From the NCBI GenBank assembly GCA_032622095.1, contig CP136068.1:120079509-120143508 (forward strand): a DNA stretch of 64,000 nucleotides. Direction: 5' to 3'. Both the position numbers and the translations under genes were made by a program. The DNA comes from Siphonodentalium dalli. Lineage: Eukaryota; Mollusca; Scaphopoda; Gadilida; Siphonodentaliidae. The notes beneath the pieces are model-generated. The model was given only the letters and a program-made list of their open reading frames with translations, did not search any database and was not told the DNA's origin. Positions 11,101 to 21,600 of this stretch are shown here, in pieces. Position 1 is the first letter of the stretch. Each line of letters starts with the position of its first letter.

Positions 11101-14100
11101 CTCCTCTCAATTACTATTTCAATGACTTCGGGGGTCAAAAATATTTGATTTGAGTCGAGGAAGCCACCCATCAAAGCTCAGATTTTTTAGATATCGATTT
11201 TAGAAATCTATTATTTTTCATTATCGGGAATACTTTCTGGCCCAGATCACAGTCAAAATTGCGTTATTATTACCTCTTGATTTTAGAGTTATCCATCCTT
11301 GTCTGGTTGAATAGTGTTTTGGTGTATACATCTCGAGCATATTACGAAGTTGAAGGCAATTATTAGTACTCATCTCGAGAAAATAACAAATTTCAAAAAT
11401 CAATATCTAATAACTCTGAGCTTTGTTTGATGGGTTCCTCGACTCGAATCAAATATTTTTTACCCCCAAAGCCAAAGAAATAGTAATATAGGACCCTCTG
11501 ATCGGATTGTTGTTGTTGGAATCTGTTGAGATGGGGACCCTCTGATCGGATTGAGTACCTTTATATTTCCTTTGAAATTTGGGATGCTGTGAAGTTCTTC
11601 TCCTGCAGAAACTTTATCTGTGCGATTGACACACCAATCTTTGGTCTCCCTAAAGTATAAAATGGTTACACAAAAAATCAATAGTCATAAAATACTATGA
11701 AATCAGCTCTGCACAGGAGATCGGTGATAATACACATAGGTTGGAAATTTTCCAACTGGTGACCATTTGAGTCCACAATTTTGACCAAATGTAGTAAAAC
11801 ATTGTTTTCTTAAACTCGTTAGCAGTTTTTATTGGGCCACGGGGAAGAGACTAGGACACATCGGAGCGGCCAGTGTAGGAAAATTTTGAAATCTGAACAA
11901 GAAAATCACAAAATCCTAGCATCTAGACTGGCCTCAAGCCTTGCAAGAGTTGGAAATTTCAAACCTGACACCCGACTTAGGTTGGAAAATTTCTAACTGA
12001 TGACAATTCCAAATGTAGGATAATATTGTTTTCTTAAATTAACTAGCAGTTTTTGACTGGCCATGAGCTTTCCCAGTGTTAGAAATTTACAACCTGACAC
12101 CCCTCCCCCCCACCAAGGTTGGAAAATTTTCGATGGCCATTTCAGTCCAATATTACCAAAAGAAGGAAAACAAGCAAATATTGGTCCAAAAACAATAAAT
12201 TGTTTGAAAATCAAACTACAAGAAAATTTTCAATAAATTGTTGGTGTGATATTTCCAACCAATGTTGTGTCTATTATGAAATTTCCAACTGTTGAATATT
12301 TTGACCAAATTGAGACACCTCCCAAAACCCCCTCCCTGTCGCCATGGCTCTGCAAATAATCTCATACTTGACCTTTATAAGGGATATGAGTATAAAACTG
12401 TGTCACTACTGTGTTTCTACTTGTCAGAACCCTGAATATCTATTTAGCTCAATACTATTTATGTAAGTATCTTCTCTATGAAAAAATAAATGGAAATAAA
12501 TAACTGTGATATACTGAAATGCTGTGCTACACGTATTTGCAGGTAATTTCAAAAGTTCTTTGCCTCAAAGCCTAAAATAATGAATAAAACAATTTGAATA
12601 AATACAAATGGGTGCATGGATACCCAAAAATATGCAGTAACAAAACTTATAAACAAGAGGTTGCACCTGCAGTGCTGGCATACCAACCACAGTGGTAAAA
12701 TCAAGCCAAAAAAGTATGGTTGAGATATCTGACGGAAAAAGAAAACAATATTTTCATACTGATCAAAGATAAATAACTCAAGAAAAGAAAACATGAATGA
12801 AGGATGGGATAGGATAATTTATTTCCAATATACACATATACATACATATATAAACATAGAAACAACAAGATAAACAATCACAAATTGTGATATATTGAGA
12901 GGGGGCAGCTTAGTCTAATATAAACTGTCACCCCTGTTTAATGAGTGTAATAAATATTAGATGGCTATAAGATGAATGAATTGATTGAACAATTAATTGA
13001 TTGCCACCATAGTAGTGAACATCCATACCAAATTTCATTGATATCCGTCAACCAGTGGTTGAGATATCTGCTTGGACAGACATTTCCAGATAAACAAAGA
13101 TGAATACTGTGTATTACATGTAACTCTAGAACAAAAAACCCGAAAAAAAAGATTGAACACTCCATTGAATGGCCTCATAGTAATGCCATCCATTATACCA
13201 TTCAAAATTTCATTCAGATCTGACAACCAATGTTTGAGATATCTGCCCGGACAGATCGACAGAAGTCTGCCGATATCTTTGGTCTTTCCTTGTTGTTTTT
13301 GACAGGTTTGACCACTTAAGACTGCCCATGAATAATGGGTTTTAGGTAGTAGTTCGAAATTAGACTTTCTTTTGTCTTCGGCTCCTTCCATGACAACGTG
13401 CACCTTAGGCTCAAATGTGCACCCAGACGGACGGCCGGACGAACAGATGGAAAAACGGACAGACATCGTCCAGATACCCCATCTTTCAACCAATTTTTGT
13501 TCTCAATTTTATTCAAGAAAATAGAGTTCCCTCTCTTACACCAGTGAGCACTGTATGTTGAAGACCAATCGTCTATTTTTGAACAATCAGTCTACTAAAG
13601 ATTGACGACCTGTGTATGTAAGACTTTATTTGCGCTTAAGCGCAAATACTTATTTCTATTTGTGCTTAAGCGCAAATTAAGCCTTAGGCCTACATACAAA
13701 TGAAATAAGCTATTTGCGCTTAAGCGCAAATACCTATTTCCTTTCTATTTGCGCTTAAGCGCAAATAAAGTATTTCCTTTCTATTTGCGCTTAAGCGCAA
13801 ATAAAGCCTAACACACAGAGATTGACAGCTTTGGTAAGCATGAAAATTGATAAATTATAAAACAGATGTATGATATGATTTTATTAAAAGGTACTCAATC
13901 CTGTGGTATAAAATTTCCCAAAACATGTTAATTATCAACATGTTGTTGAATGAAATATGGCCATATTATCACTTGATTATCAAAAAAATTGGCCATAGTA
14001 CCACTTTATTTTAGAGTTATCCATCTTCATCTGCAATTTTGTCCGAGACCGTCACCTTGACAAATATTTTCCAGGCCACAAATAAGTAGGTATCTCGAGA

Positions 14101-15633
14101 AATAAAAAATTTCAAAAATTAATATTTGATCACTCTGAGTTTTGACGGGTGGGTTCCTCGACTCGAATAAAATATTTTTTGCCCCCGAAGTCAAAGAAAT
14201 AGTATATTTGGAGCTTTAATTCAGATTATGCATCTCTAATTTAGTTATATTTTTTTTTAGAAAATAAATTTAATTATACTGTATACAGCCTTATCAGGAA
14301 ATATGTTTAATTTGTGGGAACACATGTTACTTATCTGAGGTGTTTGGTGCTTTGTATCAATCTAAAAGATACCATTATTCTTATTAAGAACAATTTAGTA
14401 GCTTATACAGCCTGCTAAATATCACATGCTTGATATATGTCACAAATTAATTCTGATTTCTTTTGAAAGACCCTGAATAATTATTTACTGATATTATTTA
14501 ATAAACATTTACAAATCTGCAAACAAACAAAATTTCAATATTCAAGAAATTTAGAGTTCGATCCCTCTCTTTAATACATAAGTGAGCACTGTGCCAGGAA
14601 GACTGATCGGTCTCATAAAGATTTATCGATAGTTAACCCAGACATGTGTGTGTAAGAAATTATTTGCGTTGTGTAAGGCTGTGTAAGGCTTTATTTGCGC
14701 TTAAGCGCAAATAATTTATTTGCGCTTAAGCGCAAATAACCTATTTGCGCTTAAGCGCAAATAAAGCCTTACATACGTGTGTGTAAGGCTTTATTTGCGC
14801 TTAAGCGCAAATAATTTATTTGCGCTTAAGCGCAAATAACCTATTTGCGCTTAAGCGCAAATAAAGTCTTACATACGTGTGTGTAAGGCTTTATTTGCGC
14901 TTAAGCGCAAATAATTTATTTGCGCTTAAGCGCAAATAACCTATTTGCGCTTAAGCGCAAATAAAACCTTACATACGTGTGTGTAAGGCTTTATTTGCGC
15001 TTAAGCGCAAATAACCTATTTGCGCTTAAGCGCAAATAAAGCCTTACGTACACAGATTGATATGCAAATTTCTAAATTTTAAAGCAGAGATGTATGATAT
15101 GTTTCAAGGGGGGGGGGGGTGCAGTTAAATTATTTATATTACCCCCCCCCCCCCCCAATGAGGAGATCCTCAAGCAGCATCCCTGGGTGTGTAGATGTGT
15201 TCAATCAACATTCTTGTTTTATTTTAAAACAATCCAACAACAAACAAGAGGTATCCGGTGAGTAAAATATTACTTTTCTGTCCTAAATTTGAAAAAGGAT
15301 TCAAATAAATTGATACTAACCTCTCCCTCTGGGAACTGATTCCGTTAAAGAACTAACTTCTGTTCTTGATTCATGTCTTGGTTCAGCTTCATTTGAAAAA
15401 AATGTCTTAACTAGTTGTAATGAGGCATTCAACTCATCGTATCGAGATTGCCTCAATGAAGGTTTAATCCTCTCCAAATTGAGAATACATTGATCCAATT
15501 CAGATTTTAATGAGTCTCTTTCATTTGCTGACAGAACAGTCCTGTTTCCTCCATCATAAATTAAAAACCGTTCGCAATTCCTGACAATCCTGCTCATAGT
15601 GGTCAGAATTTGATTAATTTGAGCCGAATCCAT
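7395..15633 (-). CDS. DD35E integrase-core gene, five exons (mobile-element derived)
   Basis: Exons on the minus strand are 15633-15321, 11649-11570, 10238-10092, 9372-9188 and 8130-7395. Their lengths (313, 80, 147, 185, 736) keep one frame and would give about 486 residues. Order: an N-terminal helical region; a GRPK segment and helix-turn-helix (QISK joined to VLGCSRSHVYN); then a retroviral-type integrase core with D in WHMDGH, D in RSDFGGEN and E in NQRIERMW. Spacings are 56 and 35 residues, so DD35E. The tail AFMQAWNSHKLSSEQNMSPEQLW is typical of the intron-bearing eukaryotic integrase-core family (IS3EU/Ginger-like, assigned from memory). Its product would bind DNA and catalyse strand transfer. 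The donor after exon 2 reads AAG|GAAATA rather than GT, so the gene may be dead. An AATAAA on the minus strand lies near 7097. Confidence 0.75.
8150..8705. repeat. Interspersed repeat with internal tandem units, in integrase intron 4
   Basis: Units near 8450-8545 and 8610-8700 share GCACATGTTGG..GGAAAGGATA..C followed by ACTATGG and CATTAATTTTTxCCAG. A more diverged unit lies at 8280-8400. This explains the small open frames here on both strands. Confidence 0.55.
8711..8814. repeat. MITE fragment, GACTCCTTAACCACAGCAG family
   Basis: TAATGGACTCCTTAA at the left is mirrored by TTAAGGAGTCCATTA at the right. The middle (CCGATGAATGGCAACAAGCC) equals one arm of the full palindromes at 17711-17883 and 57617-57789. 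It lies in the integrase intron between exons 5 and 4. Confidence 0.7.
9188..9372 (-). CDS. Integrase gene exon 4 (first catalytic Asp)
   Basis: Acceptor CAATTACAG|ATG, donor TTCG|GTAAGTA. It encodes MMMAYLMTSGFNVQRERVRQ and ends PNSLWHMDGHMKLVR, where the Asp of WHMDGH is the first catalytic residue. The last codon is split with exon 5 (CG|A), restoring Arg-Trp across the junction. Confidence 0.8.
9440..9530. repeat. TTGAACTTATTATCTGAAC dispersed repeat, one arm
   Basis: Contains TTAAACTTATTATCTGAACATT plus its flank, in inverted orientation to the longer copies at 37055-37262 and 38285-38486. Only one arm of the hairpin remains. Just upstream of exon 4, in the integrase intron. Confidence 0.6.
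10092..10238 (-). CDS. Integrase gene exon 3 (HTH helix)
   Basis: Acceptor CTGTATAAAG|GTTTTGGGC, donor AAAG|GTAAG; 49 codons in phase 0. It carries VLGCSRSHVYNTLYAKGG, a helix-turn-helix recognition segment, and ends HEKHPNAGVK. Confidence 0.75.
11077..11564. mobile_element. TTAA-flanked MITE (AGGTACTCAATCCGAT ends)
   Basis: The left end TTAA-AGGTACTCAATCCGAT and the right end ATCGGATTGAGTACCT-TTAT form terminal inverted repeats. Inner motifs (TTCGGGGGTCAAAAATATTTGATT and mirror) recur in all members. It is nearly identical to the MITE at 26629-27097, suggesting recent spread. It sits directly beside integrase exon 2. Confidence 0.8.
11570..11649 (-). CDS. Integrase gene exon 2 (GRPK / helix-turn-helix start)
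   Basis: Acceptor TATACTTTAG|GG. The exon reads GRPKIGVSIAQIKFLQEKNF then TASQISK, the usual lead-in to the LGxSR helix of this family. After AAG the sequence is GAAATATAA. There is no GT donor, and reading on gives a TAA within three codons. The right edge of a TTAA-type MITE begins about 10 bp away. Confidence 0.6.
11700..13505. other. Intron sequence with weak repeats
   Basis: Integrase intron 1. TTGGAAA(T/A)TTTC(C/T)AAC motifs recur at 11735-12290. Two units around 13000-13090 and 13185-13265 share CAAATTTCATT..GATATC..GACAACCA and GAGATATCTGC..GGACAGA, a diverged interspersed repeat, followed by an ACGGACGGCCGGACG stretch at about 13427. No coding exon was identified. Confidence 0.45.
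13510..13880. mobile_element. Dispersed element copy 1 with palindrome cluster 2
   Basis: The left flank (ATTCAAGAAAATAGAGTTCCC ... AGTGAGCACTGT) and right flank (ATTGACAGC ... AGATGTATGATATG) match the flanks of the copy at 14545-15105. Between them are five copies of the TTTGCGCTTAAGCGCAAA palindrome, one of them with a G changed (TTTGTGCTTAAG...). No ORF, so a nonautonomous repeat. Confidence 0.7.
13888..14240. mobile_element. TTAA MITE, diverged
   Basis: The left end TTAA-AAGGTACTCAATCC at 13884 and a degraded right end (TTCAGATTATGCATCTCTAA) near 14221-14240 enclose the family's CTCGACTCGAATAAAATATTTTTTGCCCCCGAAG-type core. Confidence 0.6.
14545..15105. mobile_element. Dispersed element copy 2 with palindrome cluster 3
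   Basis: The same flanks as the copy at 13510-13880. The core holds eleven TTTGCGCTTAAGCGCAAA palindromes in a higher-order array: blocks beginning GTGTAAGGCT at 14681, 14781, 14881 and 14981, a period of exactly 100 bp. The first three blocks have three palindromes each, the last has two. Confidence 0.85.
15108..15156. repeat. G12/C15 inverted homopolymer pair
   Basis: A run of 12 G (15108-15119) and a run of 15 C (15142-15156) are separated by 22 bp, and could fold into a GC-only hairpin. Confidence 0.85.
15321..15633 (-). CDS. Integrase gene exon 1
   Basis: ATG at 15633-15631 opens 104 codons plus one base, ending at AGAG|GTTAGT. The peptide is helical (SARLxx-type heptads around NQILTTMSRIVRNCERFL and ELDQCILNLERI) and ends in ESVPRGR. 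That leads directly into the GRPK start of exon 2, which supports the join. Confidence 0.65.
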
Positions 15634-15788
15634 AATTATTTAGAATTAGAAATGAAATTCACATTCCTGGTATTGTACACCCAGCTGCCACAATGAAAAT
15701 GAAATAAGGAGGGAAAATGGATTCCTAATGAAAACAATAATTTGGACTAGCCCTTCATAAAAATAATATGGGGGTGATAGCCTCAACT

Positions 15789-15940
15789 TATATTTGCGCT
15801 TAAGCGCAAATGATTTGCGCTTAAGCGCAATTCATTTGCGCTTAAGCGCAAATATTGTATTTGCGCTTAAGCGCAAATGATTTGCGCTTAAGCGCAAATG
15901 AATTGCGCTTAAGCGCAAATGAATTGCGCTTAAGTGCAAT
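15789..15940. repeat. Palindrome cluster 4
   Basis: Seven close-set copies of the TTTGCGCTTAAGCGCAAA palindrome or a one-end-changed form (AATTGCGCTTAAGCGCAA), with 2-6 bp spacers. The last has a C-to-T change in the right arm. It ends about 30 bp before the point where homology to VWA copy B begins. Confidence 0.9.
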
Positions 15941-15970
15941 TGGGGAATAAATGTGAAAACGGCCTCCCAT

Positions 15971-16040
15971 ACGATTGAGCTAGAAATAGTTGACGATTCC
16001 CCAGCCGAGGAAACTGCTCTGTCGGCTGACGCATGTGCAG
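15971..16040 (+). pseudogene. Copy A exon fragment (end of UBL2 and acidic linker)
   Basis: Matches the last 70 bases of the copy B exon 55804-55936 (TIELEIVDDSPA...) with three differences, then the same GTATTTAG donor. The first 63 bases of the exon are missing, and no acceptor lies upstream, so it cannot be spliced as in copy B. Confidence 0.8.
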
Positions 16041-18633
16041 GTATTTAGTATATTATATTATAATGACACATCCTCTACATTCAAACAATTAGCTCCCATA
16101 GGAATCAGTACGTTTCGCCATACGGTTAACGTGAATGTTTCCGATGTTCAATAATCAAAAACTGAAATGGACACTTCAGTTATTATTGTAATTGCCATGG
16201 CTGATGAACGAAACGTCTACGTCACTCCAAGCTTGCTGTGTGTTGTTATTGGGATACAATTGGAAATTGAACACGATGCAACTTAAATATTCTCTTGGTA
16301 GTTTTGAAAAGTTGTTCAAATGATTAATGTTCTATTAAAATATACTGGTATATGATTATAAGGAATGACTTGCAGATCGATTGCGGCCATTGGTTTTGAC
16401 CGGCAGAGTAACTAAACAAAGTGATCGTGTGAATCCCATCGGGACTACTCGGCCGTGGTCAACATCCAATGACACCAATATATCTGCAAGTCATTTTTTT
16501 AAATAGGGTTCTCTATACGAACTGGTCAGTACTATATAAACTTCTACATGACTGTGTAATTTACAAGATAGTAACAATGGGTGATAATTCATTGTTGCTT
16601 TGGCCGGGGGGGGGGGGGTGTCGGGGTGGGGTCGTGAATATTCCAGAAAATCGTGGAAATATATACGGCTTATGATTGTATGGGCTAATTTTGCCACCCT
16701 CTGTCATAATAGGTGATGTGGTGTGTTGTGTTGTGTAAGATTATTTCACTCCTCATAGTGCCCTTCATTGAATATTTCAGGAACAAATCACTGTTTTTTG
16801 GAAAACTCGGCAAGACGAAAATTCAAAAAGCACAAGTGCTCGGAATGTTTTTGTTAAGGGTACTCAATCCGATTAAGCAACCCTAAATTAATATTTCTTT
16901 GGCTTCGGGGGTAACAAATGTTTTATTCGAGTCGAGGAACCCACCCATCAAAACTCAGAGTGGTCAGATATCGATTTTTGAATTTTGTTAATTTTTGGAG
17001 ATGTGGAACATAACCACGTGCTCAAACAGACACATTGCGGGTGTAAGATGGATAAATCTAAAATCAAGTGGTTATTATTGTTAATAGTAACCACTTGATT
17101 TTCGAGTTATCCATCTTACAACCGCAATTTGTCCGTTATCGCACGTGGTTCTGGTCCACATCTCCAAAAAACTAACAAACAAACAAAAATCGATATCTGA
17201 TCACTCTGAGCTTTGATGGGTGGGTTCCTCGACTCGAATCGAATATTTTTAAACCCCAAATCCAAAGAAATAGTAATTTAGGAGCGTCTAATCGGATTGA
17301 GTACCTTTAAGTTAGTTTAGTATATATCATTCTATATACCCAGTATACTCATATTTCTTGTGAGCTTTTTTAGTTCGTCCGTACTACTATGTACAGAGCT
17401 CTATAAGTATGTAAACATGCACCTTCTGTTAATATAAACGGTTGTGTTTCTAAATTTCAGCTCCGACTCAAGTTGCCATCGAATTATCAGAAGATAAGAA
17501 AGAGGTGAGGTTATGCATGTTGTGAGATTCATTATATTATCATAAAAAATGTGCGTAGTAGCCTACGTGTCTCTTGGAGCCTCCATGTGGCTCAGTTGAT
17601 ATGATGCATGGCGCATTGGCCAACATAATTCGTCCAGTGACGACGAACTCAAACTATCAGATAAACACCATCCTATATTTCATACACATACACTAATGCC
17701 CTAAATATTCGACCCCTTAACCACAGCAGAATTATGGGTAAATTTTCAGGATTTAGTCGGAAATATGGCTTGTTGCCATTCATCGGAAAGCTCTCACTGA
17801 AAGCTTTCCGATGAATGGCAACAAGCCATATTTCCGACTAAATCCTGAAAAATTACACATAATTCTGCTGTGGTTAAGGAGTCGATTATTTTTGGCAATA
17901 CTGTATAGAATCCCACAAACAGGTCAAAAGATACCAATAACTTAATATTCATATCTCCCAAGTTCTCAATGGGGGCAGTGCTTGTGCTGCACATTTTAAA
18001 TGCATTTGAAACAATGTGCATATACCAGATCTGACGCCGTTGAGATGAAAATACATACTTTATTTTACAAGTTCACCCAATATTCCAAGCCTGATTGAAC
18101 ATATAATAAGATGTACTGTAACTATACACCATTTGTGACCCGCCATATCAAATCCAGTCGTAAGTCGGGATATTTTTTTACCCTGTGCCAATGCATTCTC
18201 TTACATATGCGAGTCGACCATAGGTCGCCTCGCATTTATAAGAGAATGCATTGGCTTAACAATTTTTTATCATTTGAAAAAAATAAATGTTTCTTACAAT
18301 TTTTAGGACATAAAATAAAAAACACCCATTACCCTACAGGGAGCCCCACACATATATAGAAGCATAACGAAGAGTGTCGTCTGCTCATGTTTGTCTGGGG
18401 CTCTGTATGGGTGAAATTATAAAATTGTTAAAGAATACAAGACAAAATTATTAAAATCGTAAAAAATTGTTAGGCCAATGCATTCTCTTATATATGCGAG
18501 GCGACCTATGGTCGACTCGCATATATAAGAGAATGCATTGGCACAGGGTAAAACAAATCCCGACTTACGACTGGATTTGATATGGCGGGTCACATATAAT
18601 AAGATGTACTGTATCTATACACCATTTTTGATT

Positions 18634-18685
<52 letters not shown>

Positions 18686-21600
18686 GATTGTCTATGCCTG
18701 GGAAAACAGAAAATATATAGAGATCAACGCATCAGAGGGAAAAGAGGATCCCGATTTTTCTACAGCATGCCTAACAATAAAGAACGTTTGTCGTTATGTG
18801 TCTCATTACATTGTAATACTAAAGAGCGTTTGTGTCGAAAGTTAATAACTGTTAGTGAATTGTTGGCAGTTCGGTAGGCATATATACGTCTATTAAGATT
18901 ATATATATGTCGCCAGCGGAGCTGGTTCTAATCAAGATAGGCGCGGATTTGTGACACGCATAGTGCAGGTAATCTGATTCGTTTATCTAGGCATGTTTGT
19001 CAGTTTACTGGGAGTCAGTGCATGCATGGTTTCTACGTGCGGTGGGGTGATTTCCGGATGAAATTAACGACATGCACGGCCTTTCCTCCTCACACAAAAC
19101 CGACAATGTATGGATATGACATATCCACTGAAACGACGATAAACACCAACAAAAAAAGTATTTTATAAGTGTGTATATATATGGTCCATATATAAGTATT
19201 TTCGTGTGACTTATCGACATATTTTCATCATCAGGATATGACAAAAGCTAGTAGTTACTAGGTTTAATTTGAAATTTCGATATGCCTTCACCAAATGCTG
19301 TATCATTGTACTCTCGAGTGCCTAATAGTAGTACAGGGCGGAATAATCGTACAGGGTGGACAATCTCCAATATCTTAATAGTAGTACAGGGAGGAATAAC
19401 AATTGAATTACAATCTCATATATATATTGAAGACCTCTGTCTGTCTGTTTGTTTGTCTGTCTGTCTGTCATTAATACAAATCTACGATTCTCGACCGATC
19501 GGGACGAAACTTGGTACTTGTGTGTAGTTTGACCAGGCGGTCGACGTTGTCGTATTGGCGAGTCCGTGCGGCGCCCGCTTCGCGCATGCGCAGACGAGAT
19601 CTCGGAAACGGGTGGAGCTATCGACTTGAAATTTGCTATGTGAATGTATCTTGCCCCGGATACGAATTGTATCGGGTCGCCGAGCTCGTGCGACGCAAGC
19701 TTCGCGCATGCGCAGACCAGATCTCGGAAACGGGTAGAGCTATCGACTTGAAATTTGGTATGTGAATGTATCTTGCCCCGGATACGAATTTTATCGGGTC
19801 GCCGAGCCCGTGCGACGCCAGCTTCGCGCATGCGCAGACCAGATCTCGGAAACGGGTGGAGCTATCGACTTGAAATTTGGTTTTTGAATAGCCCGGACAA
19901 CGTCGGGCTCATCGGCTATCTCATATATATTTTGAAGACCTCTGTCTGTCTGTCTGTCTGTTTGTTTGTCTGTCTGTCTGTCATTAATACAAATCTACGA
20001 TTCTCGACCGATCGGGACGAAACTTGGTACGTGTGTGTTGTTTGACCAGGCGGTGGACGTTGTCGTATTGGCGAGCCCGTGCGGCGCCCGTGCAGCGCAT
20101 GCGCAGACGAGATCTCGGAAACGGGTGGAGCTATCGACTTGAAATTTGGTATGTGAATGTATCTTGCCACGGATACGAATTTTATCGGGTCGCCGAGCCC
20201 GTGCGACGCCAGCTTCGCGCATGCGCAGACGAGATCTCGGAAACGGGTAGAGCTATCGACTTGAAATTTGCTATGTGAATGTGTCTTGCCCCGGATACGA
20301 ATTTTGTCGGGTCGCCGATCCCGTGCGACGCCAGCTTCGCGCATGCGCAGATCAGATCTATCGACTTGAAATTTGGTTTTTGAATAGCCCGGACAACGTC
20401 GGGCTGGGTAGAGCTATCGACTTGAAATTTGGTTTTTGAATAGCCCGGACAACGTCGGGCTCATCGGTACGTGTGTGCCCGCTTCGCGCATGCGCAGACC
20501 ATATCTCGGAAACGGGTGGAGCTATCGACTTGAAATTTGGTATGTGAATGTATCTTGCACCTGATACGAATTTTATCGGGTCGCCGAGCCCGTGCAACGT
20601 AAGCTTCGCGCATGCGCAGACCAGATCTCGGAAACGGGTGGAGCTATCGACTTGAAATTTGCTATGTGAATGTACCTTGCCCCGGATACGATTTTTATCG
20701 GGTCGCCGAGCCCGTGCGACGCCAGCTTCGCGCATGCGCAGACAAGATCTCGGAAACGGGTAGAGCTATCGACTTGAAATTTGGTTTTTGAATAGCCCGG
20801 ACAATGTCGGGCTGGGTAGAGCTATCGACTTGAAATTTTGTTTTTGAATAGCCCGGACAACGTCGGGCTCATCGGCTAGTCTCATATATATTTTGATGAC
20901 CTCTGTTTGTCTGTTTGTTTGTCTGTATGTTTGTTTGTCTGTCATTGATACAAATCTACGATTCTCGACCGATCGGGACGAAACTTGGTACGTGTGTGTA
21001 GTTTGACCAGGCGGTGGACTTTGTCGTATTGGCGAGCCCGTGCGGCGCCCGCTTCGCGCATGCGCAGACGAGATCTCGGAAACGGGTGGAGCTATCGACT
21101 TGAAATTTGCTATGTGAATGTATCTTGCCCCGGATACGAATTTTATCGGGTCGCCGAGCCCGTGCGACGCCAGCTTCGCGCATGCGCAGACCAGATCTCG
21201 GAAACGGGTAGAGCTATCGACTTGAAATTTGGTTTTTGAATAGCCCGGACAACGTCGGGCTCATCGGCTAGTCTATTATATATTTTGGAAGATCTGTGTG
21301 TCTGTCTGTCTGTAATCGATGGACTCGAAAACGGTGAGCGGATTTCGATGAAACTTAGTATGTGGGGGTATTTTCGACCGGGGAGTGACATGGGCCTATT
21401 AATTTGCCCGTGCGACGTGACCTTGACCTTGAAATCGGGTAATTCCAAGGTCAAACGTCCGAATATCACGGGATTTCGATGAAACTTGGTATGTGGAGTT
21501 ACTTTCGGCCGGGGAGTGGCATAAACCTATTAATTTGCCCGTGCGACGTGACCTTGAAATCGGGTCATTTCAAGGTCAAACGCCCGAATATTATGGAATT

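Noticed and set aside
89-15940. Palindrome clusters as a CRISPR array
   Set aside because: The repeats are perfect palindromes with short, irregular or repeated spacers, no cas genes are near, and the genome is eukaryotic.
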